Part shown: piece by piece, positions 17,068 to 26,527 of the stretch
Position numbering within the stretch: position 1 is the first letter of the stretch
Layout of the letters: each line of letters begins with the position of its first letter
Assembly: GCF_000423345.1 (NCBI RefSeq)
Contig: NZ_AUHU01000008.1
Coordinates: forward strand, 1-64,000
DNA: 64,000 nucleotides
Direction of reading: 5' to 3'
DNA from: Marinimicrobium agarilyticum DSM 16975
Lineage (GTDB): Bacteria; Pseudomonadota; Gammaproteobacteria; Pseudomonadales; Cellvibrionaceae
Program-made: the position numbers and the translations under genes
The notes under the pieces: generated by a model
What the model was told of the DNA's origin: nothing
Database searches by the model: none
Seen by the model: only the letters and a program-made list of their open reading frames with translations

Positions 17068-17199
17068 GGCGGCTCCTGAGACTATCCGGCACGAGGGTGT
17101 CGGGCGAGATCACAAAGTCGGGCAGTATAACCCCCGACCGACGGGGGCTCAATGTGAAAGCCCCGGTCGGCTTGAGAGCCGGGTTCCGGGGGAGCGACC

Positions 17200-18198
17200 C
17201 TAAAAGATCTTGTCGAGCCGCTCGCGATAGCGATCGAAGGCTTCAAACTGCGGCATATGGCCCACGTCCTCGAGCTCGAACAGGGTCGCGTTCGGGATCT
17301 GCTGGGCGACCCGCTCGCCCAGTTGATCGTACCGGCCCAGTTCGTAATCGACGCCCGGCTTTTTCCAGCCGCGGCCCGGTCCGGTGGTATCGCGTGTGCC
17401 GATGATCAGGAAGGTGGGGACGGTCAGTTGATCGAACTCGTTGGCCACGGCCCCGGTAAAGATCAGATCGTAGGTCAGCGCATTGTTCCAGGCCACCCGC
17501 TCCCAGTCGGGGCCGTTGATCCAGCCGGCATGAATCTGGGTGAGCGCTTCGTACTCCGGTTTCCATTCGCCGTCGTAGTAGTTCTTTTTCTGATAGGCGC
17601 GCACTTTGTCCAAGGTTTTGCCCAGCTCCTGCTGATAGAAAAAGCTCGGGTCCTTGTATTGGACATAACGCAAGTAGTCTTCAAGACCGACCGGATTGAC
17701 CAAGACCAGCCGTTCGACGCTGTCGCCATATTGCAGGGCGTAGCGCGTCGCCAGCATGCCACCCATGGAGTGACCCATCACACTGACCTGTTCGATGCCA
17801 AGCTTGTCCACTAAAGCCTTGGTGTTGGCCGCCAGTGCCTCAAACGAGAATTGGTAGTGCGCCGGTTTGGAGGATTTACCGAAACCGATCTGGTCTGGCA
17901 TCAGCACGCCGTAACCTTTCGCATGCAGGTAGGCGGCGGTGTTTTCCCAGTAGTCCGCCGCGAAATTTTTGCCGTGCAACAATAAGACGGTGGACTTGTC
18001 ACCTTTCGCCGGGAGGTGCATATAGGCCATCTCCAACGGCTGGCGCTGGCTGTCAAAGGCAAAGGTGTGCACGTCAAAAGGGTAGGGGTAATCGCTCAGG
18101 CGGGCGTCGTAAGAGGGGGATTCGTCGGCCGCCGAGACCAACAGCGAAAACGTCGAGAGGGTCATACCCAGTACAACGGTACAGAACCAGCGGGGCAT
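17200..18198 (-). CDS. Exported alpha/beta hydrolase
   Basis: A 332-residue alpha/beta-hydrolase fold protein with a signal peptide ending near VSA (about residue 23). The nucleophile elbow is GHSMGG, the acid is probably the Asp in GTRDTTGPG, and the catalytic His is in EDVGHMPQF. The oxyanion region LLLHGKNF is present. The export signal indicates periplasmic or secreted action on an ester, lactone or similar substrate; the substrate cannot be read from sequence. It is followed on the minus strand by lptM across 132 bases and probably has its own promoter. A link to the neighbouring oxidoreductase operon is possible but unproven. Confidence 0.88.
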   Translation of the reverse strand: MPRWFCTVVLGMTLSTFSLLVSAADESPSYDARLSDYPYPFDVHTFAFDSQRQPLEMAYMHLPAKGDKSTVLLLHGKNFAADYWENTAAYLHAKGYGVLMPDQIGFGKSSKPAHYQFSFEALAANTKALVDKLGIEQVSVMGHSMGGMLATRYALQYGDSVERLVLVNPVGLEDYLRYVQYKDPSFFYQQELGKTLDKVRAYQKKNYYDGEWKPEYEALTQIHAGWINGPDWERVAWNNALTYDLIFTGAVANEFDQLTVPTFLIIGTRDTTGPGRGWKKPGVDYELGRYDQLGERVAQQIPNATLFELEDVGHMPQFEAFDRYRERLDKIF

Positions 18199-18284
18199 AG
18201 CGCGTCTCCTTGAGGTGATGTCCGATATGAGTGGCGGGGAACACTAAACCCTATACCGACAAGCCGAGCGGTGCAATTGTTCAA

Positions 18285-18324
18285 CGGTGAGTGGAGGCCG
18301 CCCACACGTTGCGTCCACTCACCG
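18285..18324 (-). terminator. Hairpin ending the GMC oxidoreductase operon
   Basis: CGGTGAGTGGA and TCCACTCACCG form a perfect 11-base-pair stem with an 18-base loop, 17 bases past the last stop codon. On the minus strand it is followed by TTGAACAATT and not by a pure T run, so it may be a rho-dependent or processing hairpin. Confidence 0.5.
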
Positions 18325-18341
18325 CATTCTGAGCAGTTGGC

Positions 18342-18911
18342 TTACGTGGTTGCCCAGGCGGGGTCGCCCTCTTCATAGGGCATGCAACCGTCATATCGTC
18401 CGGGAATGGCCACGTAGCGCAATACGTCGGTGCCGCCCACTTTAGAGGTAAAGAAGCCAAACAGCGTGAGCTGCTTGAAGAGGGTGAAATAGTGGATGGG
18501 GCCACCGGCCGCCACCGCCGCCTTGGCCTCTCGGTCCAGGTCGCGGATAAATTCCGTGCGTTGTTCTGCGGTGAGCGCCATAAAACCCTGGCCGTAGCGC
18601 TCTTGGGCAGAGGCTTCCAGCTGCGGCAGGCCGCTGTGGAACAGAGCCTGCTCCTGGGGCGTGTAGCAGTCGGTGACAAAGACTTTCATAAAGGCGCCGA
18701 CCTCAGCGTCTTTCGCCCCCGGGGTGTCGGTACGCGGGAGAATGGTTTCCGCCACTTCGTCCAACACCCGCACGTCTTCGTCACTGAAGGTGTAGGTGAG
18801 GGGCTTCTCTTCGCGGTTACCCGTGGAGCAGCCCGCCAGCACGGCGGTGCCACCAATCATGGCGGTACCGGTGGCGGCGGTAATCAGTTTGAGGAGTTCG
18901 CGTCGGTTCAT
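18342..18911 (-). CDS. Gluconate 2-dehydrogenase subunit 3 family protein
   Basis: A 189-residue protein with an N-terminal export signal (MNRRELLKLITAATGTAMI, ending in the lipobox-like LAGC). The mature part matches the subunit-3 (gamma) family of membrane-bound gluconate/sugar dehydrogenases: a helical domain with FSDEDVRVLDEVAETILP and a C-terminal GCMPYEEGDPAW. The ATG overlaps the stop of the GMC gene by one base, so the two are coupled. The family acts as partner and export escort of the flavin subunit. The Arg-Arg near the start could make this a Tat signal that carries the flavin subunit out by hitch-hiking; that is inferred. Confidence 0.9.
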   Translation of the reverse strand: MNRRELLKLITAATGTAMIGGTAVLAGCSTGNREEKPLTYTFSDEDVRVLDEVAETILPRTDTPGAKDAEVGAFMKVFVTDCYTPQEQALFHSGLPQLEASAQERYGQGFMALTAEQRTEFIRDLDREAKAAVAAGGPIHYFTLFKQLTLFGFFTSKVGGTDVLRYVAIPGRYDGCMPYEEGDPAWATT

Positions 18912-20596
18912 CACAGGTTCCCCTTCTTCAATTCTTTCACCGCGTGGTCCACCGCGCGAGCGGTGAGGGCCATATAGGTCAGCGACGGGTTTACACAGGA
19001 GGCGGAGGTCATGCAGGCGCCGTCGGTGACAAACACGTTGGGGGCGTCCCACACTTGGTTAAAACTATTCAGTACCGAGGTTTTCGGGTCACGGCCCATG
19101 CGCGCGGTGCCCATTTCGTGAATGCCCTGGCCGGGAGCGTAGCCCCAATCGCCGCCCTGCACGTTCTTGGCGCCGGCGGCTTCGAGAATGTCCACCGCAT
19201 CCTGGATCATGTCCTTGCGCATCTGAAGCTCGTTGTCTTTGATCTCCACATCCATGGCCAGTACCGGCAGGCCCCAGTGGTCTTTCACGCTCTTGTTCAG
19301 GTAGATCCGGTTCTCGTGGTAGGGGAGCATTTCGCCGAACGCGGTCATGCCGATGGTCCAGCCGCCGGGCTGACTCAGGGCGTTTTTCAGGTCGGCACCC
19401 ACCTCGAATTCCGCCACATCGCGGTCCCAGTTCTCGCGGCTGGCGGACCCCTGGTACCCGAAACCGCGACGGTAGGGGCGACGGTCATCCCCGACGTTGC
19501 GGAAGCGCGGAATGTAAAAACCGCAGGGGCGGCGACCGTAGTAGTATTTGTCCTCGTAGCCTTCGATTTCACCGGAGGCGCCGCAACGGAAGTGGTGGTC
19601 CATGACGTTGTGGCCCAGCTCGCCGCTGCTGCTGCCCAATCCGCCTTCCCACACGTCGGTGGCGGAGTTCATCAGAATCCAGGTCGAGTTGAAGGTCGAG
19701 GCGTTGAGGAAAACCACATCAGCCGTGTACTCGTAGGTCTGATTGGTTTCAGCATCGATCACCTCCACCCCGGTGGCCCGCTTGCGGTCTTTGTCGTACA
19801 GGACCTGACTGACAATGGAGAAGGGGCGCAGGGTCAGGTTGCCGGTTTTCACCGCCGCCGGCAGGGTGGAGGACTGGGTGCTGAAATAGGCCCCAAAGGG
19901 GCAACCCAGCCAGCACTTGTTGCGATATTGGCAATTCGCCCGGCCCTGTTCGGGCTTGGCTTCGGTGATATTGGCCGTGCGGCTGTGAATCAGGTGGCGC
20001 TGGCCACCAAAGGCTTTTTCAATGCGCTTGGCCGCGTCCTGTTCTACGCAGTTGAGCGGAATTGGGGGCAAAAACTGGCCGTCTGGCAGCACATCCAGCC
20101 CCTCTCGGGTGCCGGCAATGCCAGCGTATTTCTCGACGTAGTCGTACCAGGGGGCAATGTCGTCATAGCGGATGGGCCAGTCCACGGCAATACCGTCGCG
20201 AGCGTTGGCTTCGAAGTCCATCGGGCTGAGGCGGTAGCTCTGGCGCCCCCAGAGCAGGGAACGCCCCCCGACGTGATAGCCCCGGTACCAGTCAAAGCGT
20301 TTGGTCTCGGTGTAGGGGTTCTTCTGCTCGTCGGCCCACATGCCATAAGTGGATTCATTCAGCGGGTAGTCCCGGCTGAGCACCGGGTATTTTTTGATCA
20401 TCTCCTGAGTGGGTTTGTCCCGATGAGGGTAATCCCAGACTTCTTTGTTGGCGTTTTGATAATCCTTCACGTGTTCAATATTGCGGCCCCGCTCGAGCAA
20501 CAATACTTTCAGGCCTTTCTCGGTCAGCTCTTTGGCGGCCCAACCGCCGCTGATGCCGGAGCCCACCACGATTGCGTCGTAATGATTATTCGCCAT
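18911..20596 (-). CDS. GMC-family FAD-dependent oxidoreductase
   Basis: A 561-residue flavoprotein of the glucose-methanol-choline family, gluconate-dehydrogenase alpha-type. The N-terminal dinucleotide fold is VVGSGISGGWAAKEL, followed by GGRSLLWGRQSYR in the FAD-contact region and the C-terminal block HEMGTARMG with the expected catalytic His. A cluster CQYRNKCWLGCPFGAYFS around residue 225 is shared with sugar-oxidising members. No own signal peptide is seen, which fits export with the subunit-3 partner. It lies 47 bases downstream of the TIM-barrel gene. Likely role: oxidation of a sugar or sugar derivative in the periplasm. The electron acceptor is not encoded next to it. Confidence 0.92.
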   Translation of the reverse strand: MANNHYDAIVVGSGISGGWAAKELTEKGLKVLLLERGRNIEHVKDYQNANKEVWDYPHRDKPTQEMIKKYPVLSRDYPLNESTYGMWADEQKNPYTETKRFDWYRGYHVGGRSLLWGRQSYRLSPMDFEANARDGIAVDWPIRYDDIAPWYDYVEKYAGIAGTREGLDVLPDGQFLPPIPLNCVEQDAAKRIEKAFGGQRHLIHSRTANITEAKPEQGRANCQYRNKCWLGCPFGAYFSTQSSTLPAAVKTGNLTLRPFSIVSQVLYDKDRKRATGVEVIDAETNQTYEYTADVVFLNASTFNSTWILMNSATDVWEGGLGSSSGELGHNVMDHHFRCGASGEIEGYEDKYYYGRRPCGFYIPRFRNVGDDRRPYRRGFGYQGSASRENWDRDVAEFEVGADLKNALSQPGGWTIGMTAFGEMLPYHENRIYLNKSVKDHWGLPVLAMDVEIKDNELQMRKDMIQDAVDILEAAGAKNVQGGDWGYAPGQGIHEMGTARMGRDPKTSVLNSFNQVWDAPNVFVTDGACMTSASCVNPSLTYMALTARAVDHAVKELKKGNL

Positions 20597-20643
20597 GGTA
20601 CATCTCTGCGTTCGTCAATGATTGTGAATCCGGGTGCACCGGG

Positions 20644-21534
20644 TTAGATATCGCAAATGCGAATGGCCGCCTGCAGCGATTCAATTTTCTGTTCGTCCGT
20701 AGCGCGCTGCGGAATAAATTCCTGGGCCACATAGCCCTGGAAATCCACGGCCTCAATGGCCCGCATGATCGCCGGGTAATACAGCTCCTGAGACTCGTCG
20801 ATTTCGTGGCGTCCCGGTACTCCGGCGGTGTGATAGTGACCGAAGTACTGATGATTGTCGCGAATGGTGCGGATGATGTCACCCTCCATAATCTGCATAT
20901 GGTAGATGTCATACAACAACTTGAAGTTGGGCGAATCCAGCCGTTTGCACAGCTCAATACCCCAGTCGGTGTTGTCGCACAGGTAATCCGGATGGTTGAC
21001 CTTGCTGTTGAACAGCTCCATCTGCAGTACCACGCCACGCTTCTCCGCCTGGGCCATGATCTTTTTCAAGCCCTTGACTGCAGCCTTGAGGCCGTCTTCC
21101 GGGTCCATGCCGCGGGCGTTGCCACTGAAGCAGATCAGGTTCTGGTAGCCCGCCTCGCTGACCAGATCAATGTGCTTGCGGTAGCTTTCGATCAGGCCGG
21201 AATGGTGCTCGGCATTGCCCCAGCCTTCCTCCAGACTGGGCTCGGCGCCGTTGCACATGGACGAGTCCACTCCGTGCTCTTTCAGAATGTGCCACTCCCC
21301 AGGGCCGATCAGGTCAATGGCGGAAAAACCGATACGTTTGACCACCTGACACAGCTCCTCCACCGAAAGAAAGTCATAGGTCCAGCGAGCAACGGAGTGG
21401 TGGATGTTGCCTTTCAGAGGGGTATTATTTCCGGGTTTCTGGGCCAGGGCGCCCAGGGCACTGAGGCTGGTGATGCCAAAGGCGCTGGCGACGGCGCCAC
21501 GTAACAATGAACGGCGGTCGAGGGTATCAGTCAT
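20644..21534 (-). CDS. Tat-exported hydroxypyruvate-isomerase-like TIM-barrel protein
   Basis: A 296-residue protein of the xylose-isomerase-like TIM-barrel superfamily, hydroxypyruvate isomerase branch. The signal peptide has the twin-arginine motif DRRSLLRG, followed by a hydrophobic stretch ending near ALAQ. Metal-site candidates are the Glu in QMELFNSK, the Asp in LLYDIYHMQIMEGD and the late Glu in YVAQEFIPQ. Export of such a protein together with a GMC oxidoreductase suggests periplasmic conversion of a sugar derivative, for example isomerisation or cleavage of a keto-sugar. The substrate is unknown. It is the first gene of a three-gene operon. Confidence 0.88.
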   Translation of the reverse strand: MTDTLDRRSLLRGAVASAFGITSLSALGALAQKPGNNTPLKGNIHHSVARWTYDFLSVEELCQVVKRIGFSAIDLIGPGEWHILKEHGVDSSMCNGAEPSLEEGWGNAEHHSGLIESYRKHIDLVSEAGYQNLICFSGNARGMDPEDGLKAAVKGLKKIMAQAEKRGVVLQMELFNSKVNHPDYLCDNTDWGIELCKRLDSPNFKLLYDIYHMQIMEGDIIRTIRDNHQYFGHYHTAGVPGRHEIDESQELYYPAIMRAIEAVDFQGYVAQEFIPQRATDEQKIESLQAAIRICDI

Positions 21535-21556
21535 GGGGTCGGTTCCTGTTATTCGT

Positions 21557-21584
21557 TATATAGGGTTGACTCAACAAGAGTTAA
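21557..21584 (-). promoter_or_regulatory. Promoter with overlapping inverted repeat for the GMC operon
   Basis: Upstream of the TIM-barrel gene, reading on the minus strand, TTAACT (21584-21579) and TATATA (21562-21557) are separated by 16 bases. The interval carries TTGACTCAACAAGAGTTAA (21566-21584), a near-perfect inverted repeat with arms of seven bases. An operator in this place would block polymerase, so repression by a dimeric regulator released by the pathway substrate is plausible. The regulator is not in the neighbourhood. Confidence 0.45.
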
Positions 21585-21668
21585 GTCAGATTTATATGAT
21601 ATTCATGCCGCAAAGATTACCCATTCCGTTGCCCAATTTCCAGCACCACAGCCGATTTTTACCCGCGT

Positions 21669-24521
21669 TTACAGTTCTCCCAGCGCCCAGTTCAGGCGCT
21701 GCTCCAATTGGGCTTTGAGATCCAGGTAATGGCTCAATTGCAACCCCAGCTGTGGGGCCAGCAGGTCCCGACATTCACTCAGGTCGAGGTCGGTGATATA
21801 GCAGGGATAGCGCTCACCGGAGCGGCGCTGTGAGAAGATTTCCCGCGCCACCTCCCGAAAAAGATCGTCCCCGTAATCCAGAGCGGAAAACTCCTGATCA
21901 TTGCAGTAGATGGTATAAAGAATGTCGCCCTCGGGCCCCGGCTCGGCGATCACCTGGATGTTACTGAACGTCAGTCGGCTGATATCGCCGGCGCTGGCAC
22001 GCTCCTCCAGATAACCCCGCCCCTGCTCGATGGGGCCACACAGCTCATACAGTTGCACGGACGGGGAAACCGCCCCGGCGCCCCGATCAGAACTGGCCGC
22101 CAGGCGCGCGAGTACGGCCCGCAGGAAGTGGTGCAGGGGACGCAGCAGGGTTGTGTGGCTGTAAAAGCTCAATCGGGTCACCAGCAAAGAGCCCAGCTCA
22201 TCCACCAACGTCACTTCCGCCTCTTGGCCCAACACCTGGTAGAACAGATAGACCCCCGGCTCCCGCGCGCGCTCGGCCATCAGCTTCAGGGGCTTATTGC
22301 GCAGGGCATGCCGGTCCACCACGACGGGACTGTACTCGATCTGAGCATTGCTCAGTTTGTCAATCAAGCCCTCGTAGCTACCATAACGGCTCACATAGGG
22401 CTGCTGTTGCAGAAACTGGATCAGAACGTAGCTGTCCGCCGTTTCCAGCACGTAGCGACTGGTGGCCGGGCGGGTGCCGGAGTAGTAACAGCCGACGATG
22501 TCTTGCCAGAGCTCTTCCAGACGCTGGACCACCAGGCTCCCCTGGCTGCCGAGGCAGCGAATACTCACTTCCGGGGGCGCTACGCCGCGCCCGGGCGGCG
22601 CCAACCGCAGGTAGTATTGAAGGCCGTTGGTGAGTGCATCCTGGTCGTAGTGCCGACAGAGCACCTCCCGCCAGCTGTTAATCTGGACCAGGTCCAGGGT
22701 CAACACCAGATTGTCGTGCAGGCCGCTGAAATCCAGAGCATCGCTCTGGCCACTGAGCATTTGCAGGCCGCGCTCATGCAGTCGCTTTTGAGGCTCCACC
22801 CCCAGGTTGAACAACAACAGCAGGCGCTCGGCGCGGGCGCCGGTCTGAAATGGCTCGTGGGCCTGTGTGACCAGGGGAAGGGGTAGCCAGTGACTCAGCC
22901 ACTGCCACAGCTGCTGGCGCTGGGGGGCGGAGAGACTGACCTCATCTCCCGCCACGTCGTACCAGGTGGCCGCGGTCATCACGCCATTGCCATAGCTCCA
23001 CAGCAACAGTTCACTCAAGTGCCGGGCCCGCTTGAGCGGGAGACCCTCGGGCTGGCCGTCTCGACTGCGAAATACTTCCCAAAAGCGCTGGGCACCCGGG
23101 GCGGCTTCCGGCTCCTGGACAAACAACAACGCGGGTTCGGCAATGTCCTGTGAGATATCGGGATTGAGCCATTCCACTTTCCCGGCCTTGCGTTCAAAGG
23201 CGGCGTGGAGCTTGCGCCCCAGGATCATCAGCTCCTCGTCGCTGATTCGGGCTTCGCGACTGTCCTTGCTGATGGCGCTGATCAACCGGTAGCTGGCACT
23301 CAACTCCACCACAAGGCGGCGACGCTCGCGCATCACATCCGGCACCTTCCACTGGCGCCGTTGATCCAACCGGGCCAACTCCTCCCGGCTCCAGCCCCAC
23401 TCCGCCACCAAGCGCTCGAGCAATTGTCGCTGCCAGGATTTCGTAGCCGAGCGTGGTGGGCGAGTCAGGGCCTTATCCACTTTGAAATAAAGGCAGCGCC
23501 GGGCCAGGTCCAGTCGTGATGGGTCATCGCCAGCAGCGTTGAGATAAGACTCCAGCCGCCGGTAGATCATGATGTAGGGGTCGAGATTATCCGGGTTGGG
23601 GGGTTGCTGGTAGACCGCCTCCTTGAAGGTCAACGCCAATGGGCGACGCTCCGGGCCACGCGTGTAGGCTTCCAGGAGCATCAGCTTCAATACCGACTTG
23701 TGGGGAGATTCAATCCCTTTGTACAGATGCCAGATGCCGGCGCCCACAAATTCGTCGGTGGGAATGTCCGGCAAGCCGCCAAAGTCGATCACGTCACTGG
23801 CGTTCAGAAAACGCTGGTGCAGCAACCGGTGGGCATGTTGGGCGTAATCCGCTTCACAGCTTGCCGGCACAAACCACCACAAGGGCAGCTTGCCCCCGAG
23901 CCAGAGCGCTGTGCGGTAGAACTCATCAAGCAGCAGAAAACGCTGAGCCGAGCCACTGCCTTCGGCACTCAGCTGGCCCAATTGCCCGGTACGAAAGCGA
24001 CCCGGCTCCATCAGAAAAAAGTGCACTTCCAGACGCAGCTGTTCCTGGGCCCAACGGGACAGTTGCTGACACTTGCGCGACAACTCGTCCCGCCCCTGGC
24101 GTTCGAGCTCGGGGCGGTGGCAAACCCAGACGTCCAGGTCACTACCTTCGCTCTGCGCAATGGTCCCGATGCTGCCCATCACAAACAGGGCGTCGATCTC
24201 CGGCGTTCGGGCGCTCAGGTCCCGGCCGTGGTGGAAACTGCGCGCAAGGACCCGTGCCCGCCGGATATCGTCCTTTTCAGGTTTGTAACCGCTCACACCA
24301 CAGGGCGTACCGTGGGAAACATAACCCGGCAGCATGGGATGGTTAACGTGGAAAATCAGGGGCAATAGCGCCACCAGGTCCTGCTGGCGCTCGTTCAACC
24401 CCGCCAGCATCCGGCGGTGGCGTTCGCGGTTCAGCTCGAGAAAACGTTGGCGGAGTTGTTTAAGCTGTTTGCGATCCAGACCCGATTCAATGTCATCCAG
24501 CTCAATGACGTGAGAGTGCAT
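21669..24521 (-). CDS. cyaA: Class I adenylate cyclase
   Basis: A 950-residue class I adenylate cyclase that makes cAMP from ATP in the cytoplasm. The N-terminal nucleotidyltransferase motif MGSIGTIAQ followed by SDLDVWVCH (about residues 114-133) contains the Gly-Ser and Asp-x-Asp metal-binding residues of the family. Length is slightly above the enterobacterial enzyme (about 850). The long C-terminal part corresponds to the regulatory region. It starts 17 bases after the stop of a hybrid histidine kinase on the same strand, so the two may be cotranscribed. A perfect CRP-type site lies in this window upstream of the RHS toxin, giving a potential output of its product. Confidence 0.95.
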   Translation of the reverse strand: MHSHVIELDDIESGLDRKQLKQLRQRFLELNRERHRRMLAGLNERQQDLVALLPLIFHVNHPMLPGYVSHGTPCGVSGYKPEKDDIRRARVLARSFHHGRDLSARTPEIDALFVMGSIGTIAQSEGSDLDVWVCHRPELERQGRDELSRKCQQLSRWAQEQLRLEVHFFLMEPGRFRTGQLGQLSAEGSGSAQRFLLLDEFYRTALWLGGKLPLWWFVPASCEADYAQHAHRLLHQRFLNASDVIDFGGLPDIPTDEFVGAGIWHLYKGIESPHKSVLKLMLLEAYTRGPERRPLALTFKEAVYQQPPNPDNLDPYIMIYRRLESYLNAAGDDPSRLDLARRCLYFKVDKALTRPPRSATKSWQRQLLERLVAEWGWSREELARLDQRRQWKVPDVMRERRRLVVELSASYRLISAISKDSREARISDEELMILGRKLHAAFERKAGKVEWLNPDISQDIAEPALLFVQEPEAAPGAQRFWEVFRSRDGQPEGLPLKRARHLSELLLWSYGNGVMTAATWYDVAGDEVSLSAPQRQQLWQWLSHWLPLPLVTQAHEPFQTGARAERLLLLFNLGVEPQKRLHERGLQMLSGQSDALDFSGLHDNLVLTLDLVQINSWREVLCRHYDQDALTNGLQYYLRLAPPGRGVAPPEVSIRCLGSQGSLVVQRLEELWQDIVGCYYSGTRPATSRYVLETADSYVLIQFLQQQPYVSRYGSYEGLIDKLSNAQIEYSPVVVDRHALRNKPLKLMAERAREPGVYLFYQVLGQEAEVTLVDELGSLLVTRLSFYSHTTLLRPLHHFLRAVLARLAASSDRGAGAVSPSVQLYELCGPIEQGRGYLEERASAGDISRLTFSNIQVIAEPGPEGDILYTIYCNDQEFSALDYGDDLFREVAREIFSQRRSGERYPCYITDLDLSECRDLLAPQLGLQLSHYLDLKAQLEQRLNWALGEL

Positions 24522-24538
24522 ACCTCAGTCCCCAACGG

Positions 24539-26299
24539 CTATTGGTTACCGGGCGCGGTCGAGGCCGATTGCACCACCTGCGCCAGCGTCCGGTACAGCA
24601 GGGCCGGTTTGATGGGTTTGCTGATGTACTCATTCATCCCCTCCGCCAGGCAGCGATCGCGATCACCGCGCAGTGCCTGGGCGGTCAGGGCCACGATGGG
24701 AATGTCCGGGCGAAGGTGGCCGGCGCGAATGATGCGGGTGGCCTCGTAGCCGTCCACCTCCGGCATCTCCAGGTCCATCAGGATCACATCGTACTGGTCC
24801 ACTTCCCGATAGTAGCGCTCGAGCGCCTCGCGTCCATCGCTGGCAACGGTCACTACCACGCCGCGCTTGGCGAGAATGCCCTGAGCCACCTGTTGGTTCA
24901 CCCGGTTATCCTCGGCCAGGAGCACCCGCAAGCCGTCGAGGGTGTCTTCCTCGCTCACGGGAGGCGTTTCCGCAGCCCGCTCCATCAGGCGGCTACAGAA
25001 AAGCTGGCTGAGCGCATCGAACAGGCGGGATTCGCTCACCGGTTTGTTAAGAAAGCCATCCACCAGTTCGGCATTGTCGTCACCGTTAAAAATTTCGTCC
25101 CGATGATAGGAGGAAATCAGCAGTACTTGAGGCGGTTGCTTCAATTTCCCGTCGGACTTGAGTTGCACAGTCGCCTCCAGACCGTTGACCTCCGGCATCT
25201 GGTAATCCATGAGAACCAGATCGTAGGGAAGTGCGGCGGCTTCAGCGGCTCGGACCTTGTCGAGCGCGACTGAGGCGCTCTCGGCTTCGTCCGCCAGAAT
25301 ATGCATGCTCTGCAGGGTACGACCGATGATTTCCCGGGCGAGCGCATTGTCATCGACAATCAGTGCGCGCAGATGCTCAAACCGGTTGGGTTCCTCTTTC
25401 AGGGTTTTGGCACCGATCTGACTGTGCTCGAACCAGGCGGTGAAGCTGATCCGACAGCCTTTCCCCGGTTCGCTGTCAATATCCAACCGCCCGCGCATCA
25501 AGCGGATCAGGTGGTAGCAGATGGCCAGACCCGTGCTACTGGCCAGGCCGGGCTGGGAGAGCACCTCCCCCGAGGCCATGGCGTTGAAGCTCGCTTCAAG
25601 CTGGGTCACCTGTTCGGCGCTCATGCCCACCCCGAAATCGGTGATGCCGAACTGGAGCTTGACGCCGTCCGCCGAAGCGTCGACCTGACGCACACTCAAC
25701 AGGATCTGCTGGCTGGTGGAGTACTGCAGGGCATTGTTGACCAGGTGGCTGAGAATCTGCCCCAGCCGGGCCGTATCCCCGCGCAGGAATCGGGGCACAT
25801 CGGCATGAAGGTCGTAGGTGATGTCCACCTGACGATGGATGGCGCTCACTTCGAACAGGCGAGAGAGCTTTTCCAGCACCTGCTCCAGATCAAAGTGAGC
25901 GTTTTCAAGAACGATACGCCCGCTCTCGATCTTGGAGAAATCCAGTACCTGGTTGATGATATGCAGCAGGGAGTCAGCGGCGGCACCCATGCTGTCCAGA
26001 TAGCTGCGCTGATGGTCGTTCAGGGGGGTGTCGCGCAGAAGGTGGCCAAGGCCGATGATGGCATTCATCGGCGTTCGAATTTCATGGCTCATGCGCGCCA
26101 GGAATTCGCTTTTGGTGCGATTGGCCAGGTCGGCCTGGGTTCGGGCGGCAATCAGGGCGTCTTGGGTACGACGCCACTCCTCCGGCCCCTTTGGGGCCGG
26201 CGAGGCGTCGTTGGCCGTCGGTTGCTGGGCCTTCAGCTGCGCCAGCTCCTGCTCCAGCTGGCGAATGCGCTCCTGCAGGGATGCCTTATCTCTCGCCAT
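24539..26299 (-). CDS. Hybrid sensor histidine kinase with two receiver domains
   Basis: A 586-residue cytoplasmic hybrid kinase. Order: coiled coil (1-30), HisKA with phospho-acceptor His in [14 protein letters not shown] (about residue 70), HATPase (N box VNNALQYS, G1 DFGVGMS, a weak G2 [10 protein letters not shown] in place of GTGLGL), first receiver with [14 protein letters not shown], second receiver with [13 protein letters not shown]. There is no transmembrane segment, PAS or other sensor domain, so the input must come through a partner or through the coiled coil. The degenerate G2 box might weaken kinase activity. It ends 17 bases before cyaA on the same strand, raising the possibility of co-regulation with cAMP synthesis. 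Confidence 0.92.
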   Translation of the reverse strand: MARDKASLQERIRQLEQELAQLKAQQPTANDASPAPKGPEEWRRTQDALIAARTQADLANRTKSEFLARMSHEIRTPMNAIIGLGHLLRDTPLNDHQRSYLDSMGAAADSLLHIINQVLDFSKIESGRIVLENAHFDLEQVLEKLSRLFEVSAIHRQVDITYDLHADVPRFLRGDTARLGQILSHLVNNALQYSTSQQILLSVRQVDASADGVKLQFGITDFGVGMSAEQVTQLEASFNAMASGEVLSQPGLASSTGLAICYHLIRLMRGRLDIDSEPGKGCRISFTAWFEHSQIGAKTLKEEPNRFEHLRALIVDDNALAREIIGRTLQSMHILADEAESASVALDKVRAAEAAALPYDLVLMDYQMPEVNGLEATVQLKSDGKLKQPPQVLLISSYHRDEIFNGDDNAELVDGFLNKPVSESRLFDALSQLFCSRLMERAAETPPVSEEDTLDGLRVLLAEDNRVNQQVAQGILAKRGVVVTVASDGREALERYYREVDQYDVILMDLEMPEVDGYEATRIIRAGHLRPDIPIVALTAQALRGDRDRCLAEGMNEYISKPIKPALLYRTLAQVVQSASTAPGNQ

Positions 26300-26527
26300 G
26301 GGTTACATACCGATGGGGTTGGTCATTCCGGCGCTGATATCACTTCCTTTGCACTCGAAGTCAGCGGCATTTTTGCCCACTATACTCCCAGAGCGACCGA
26401 AAATGTCCAATGGCGCCCATAAAGCCGGCCACGCTCTATCACATAGCGGGCCGTCAAGCCTTAAGGCTAGAGCATTTTTACGCGTTTTGCCAAAGGATTT
26501 TGACGCCAAAAGCAACAGAGATTCTGA

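Noticed and set aside
17131-17190. GC-rich inverted repeats behind the alpha/beta hydrolase as a terminator
   Set aside because: Several short overlapping stems are possible but none is followed by a T run, so I could not choose one.
18944-20647. Plus-strand open frame of 567 codons opposite the GMC oxidoreductase
   Set aside because: Shadow of the flavoprotein gene, with no recognisable domain.
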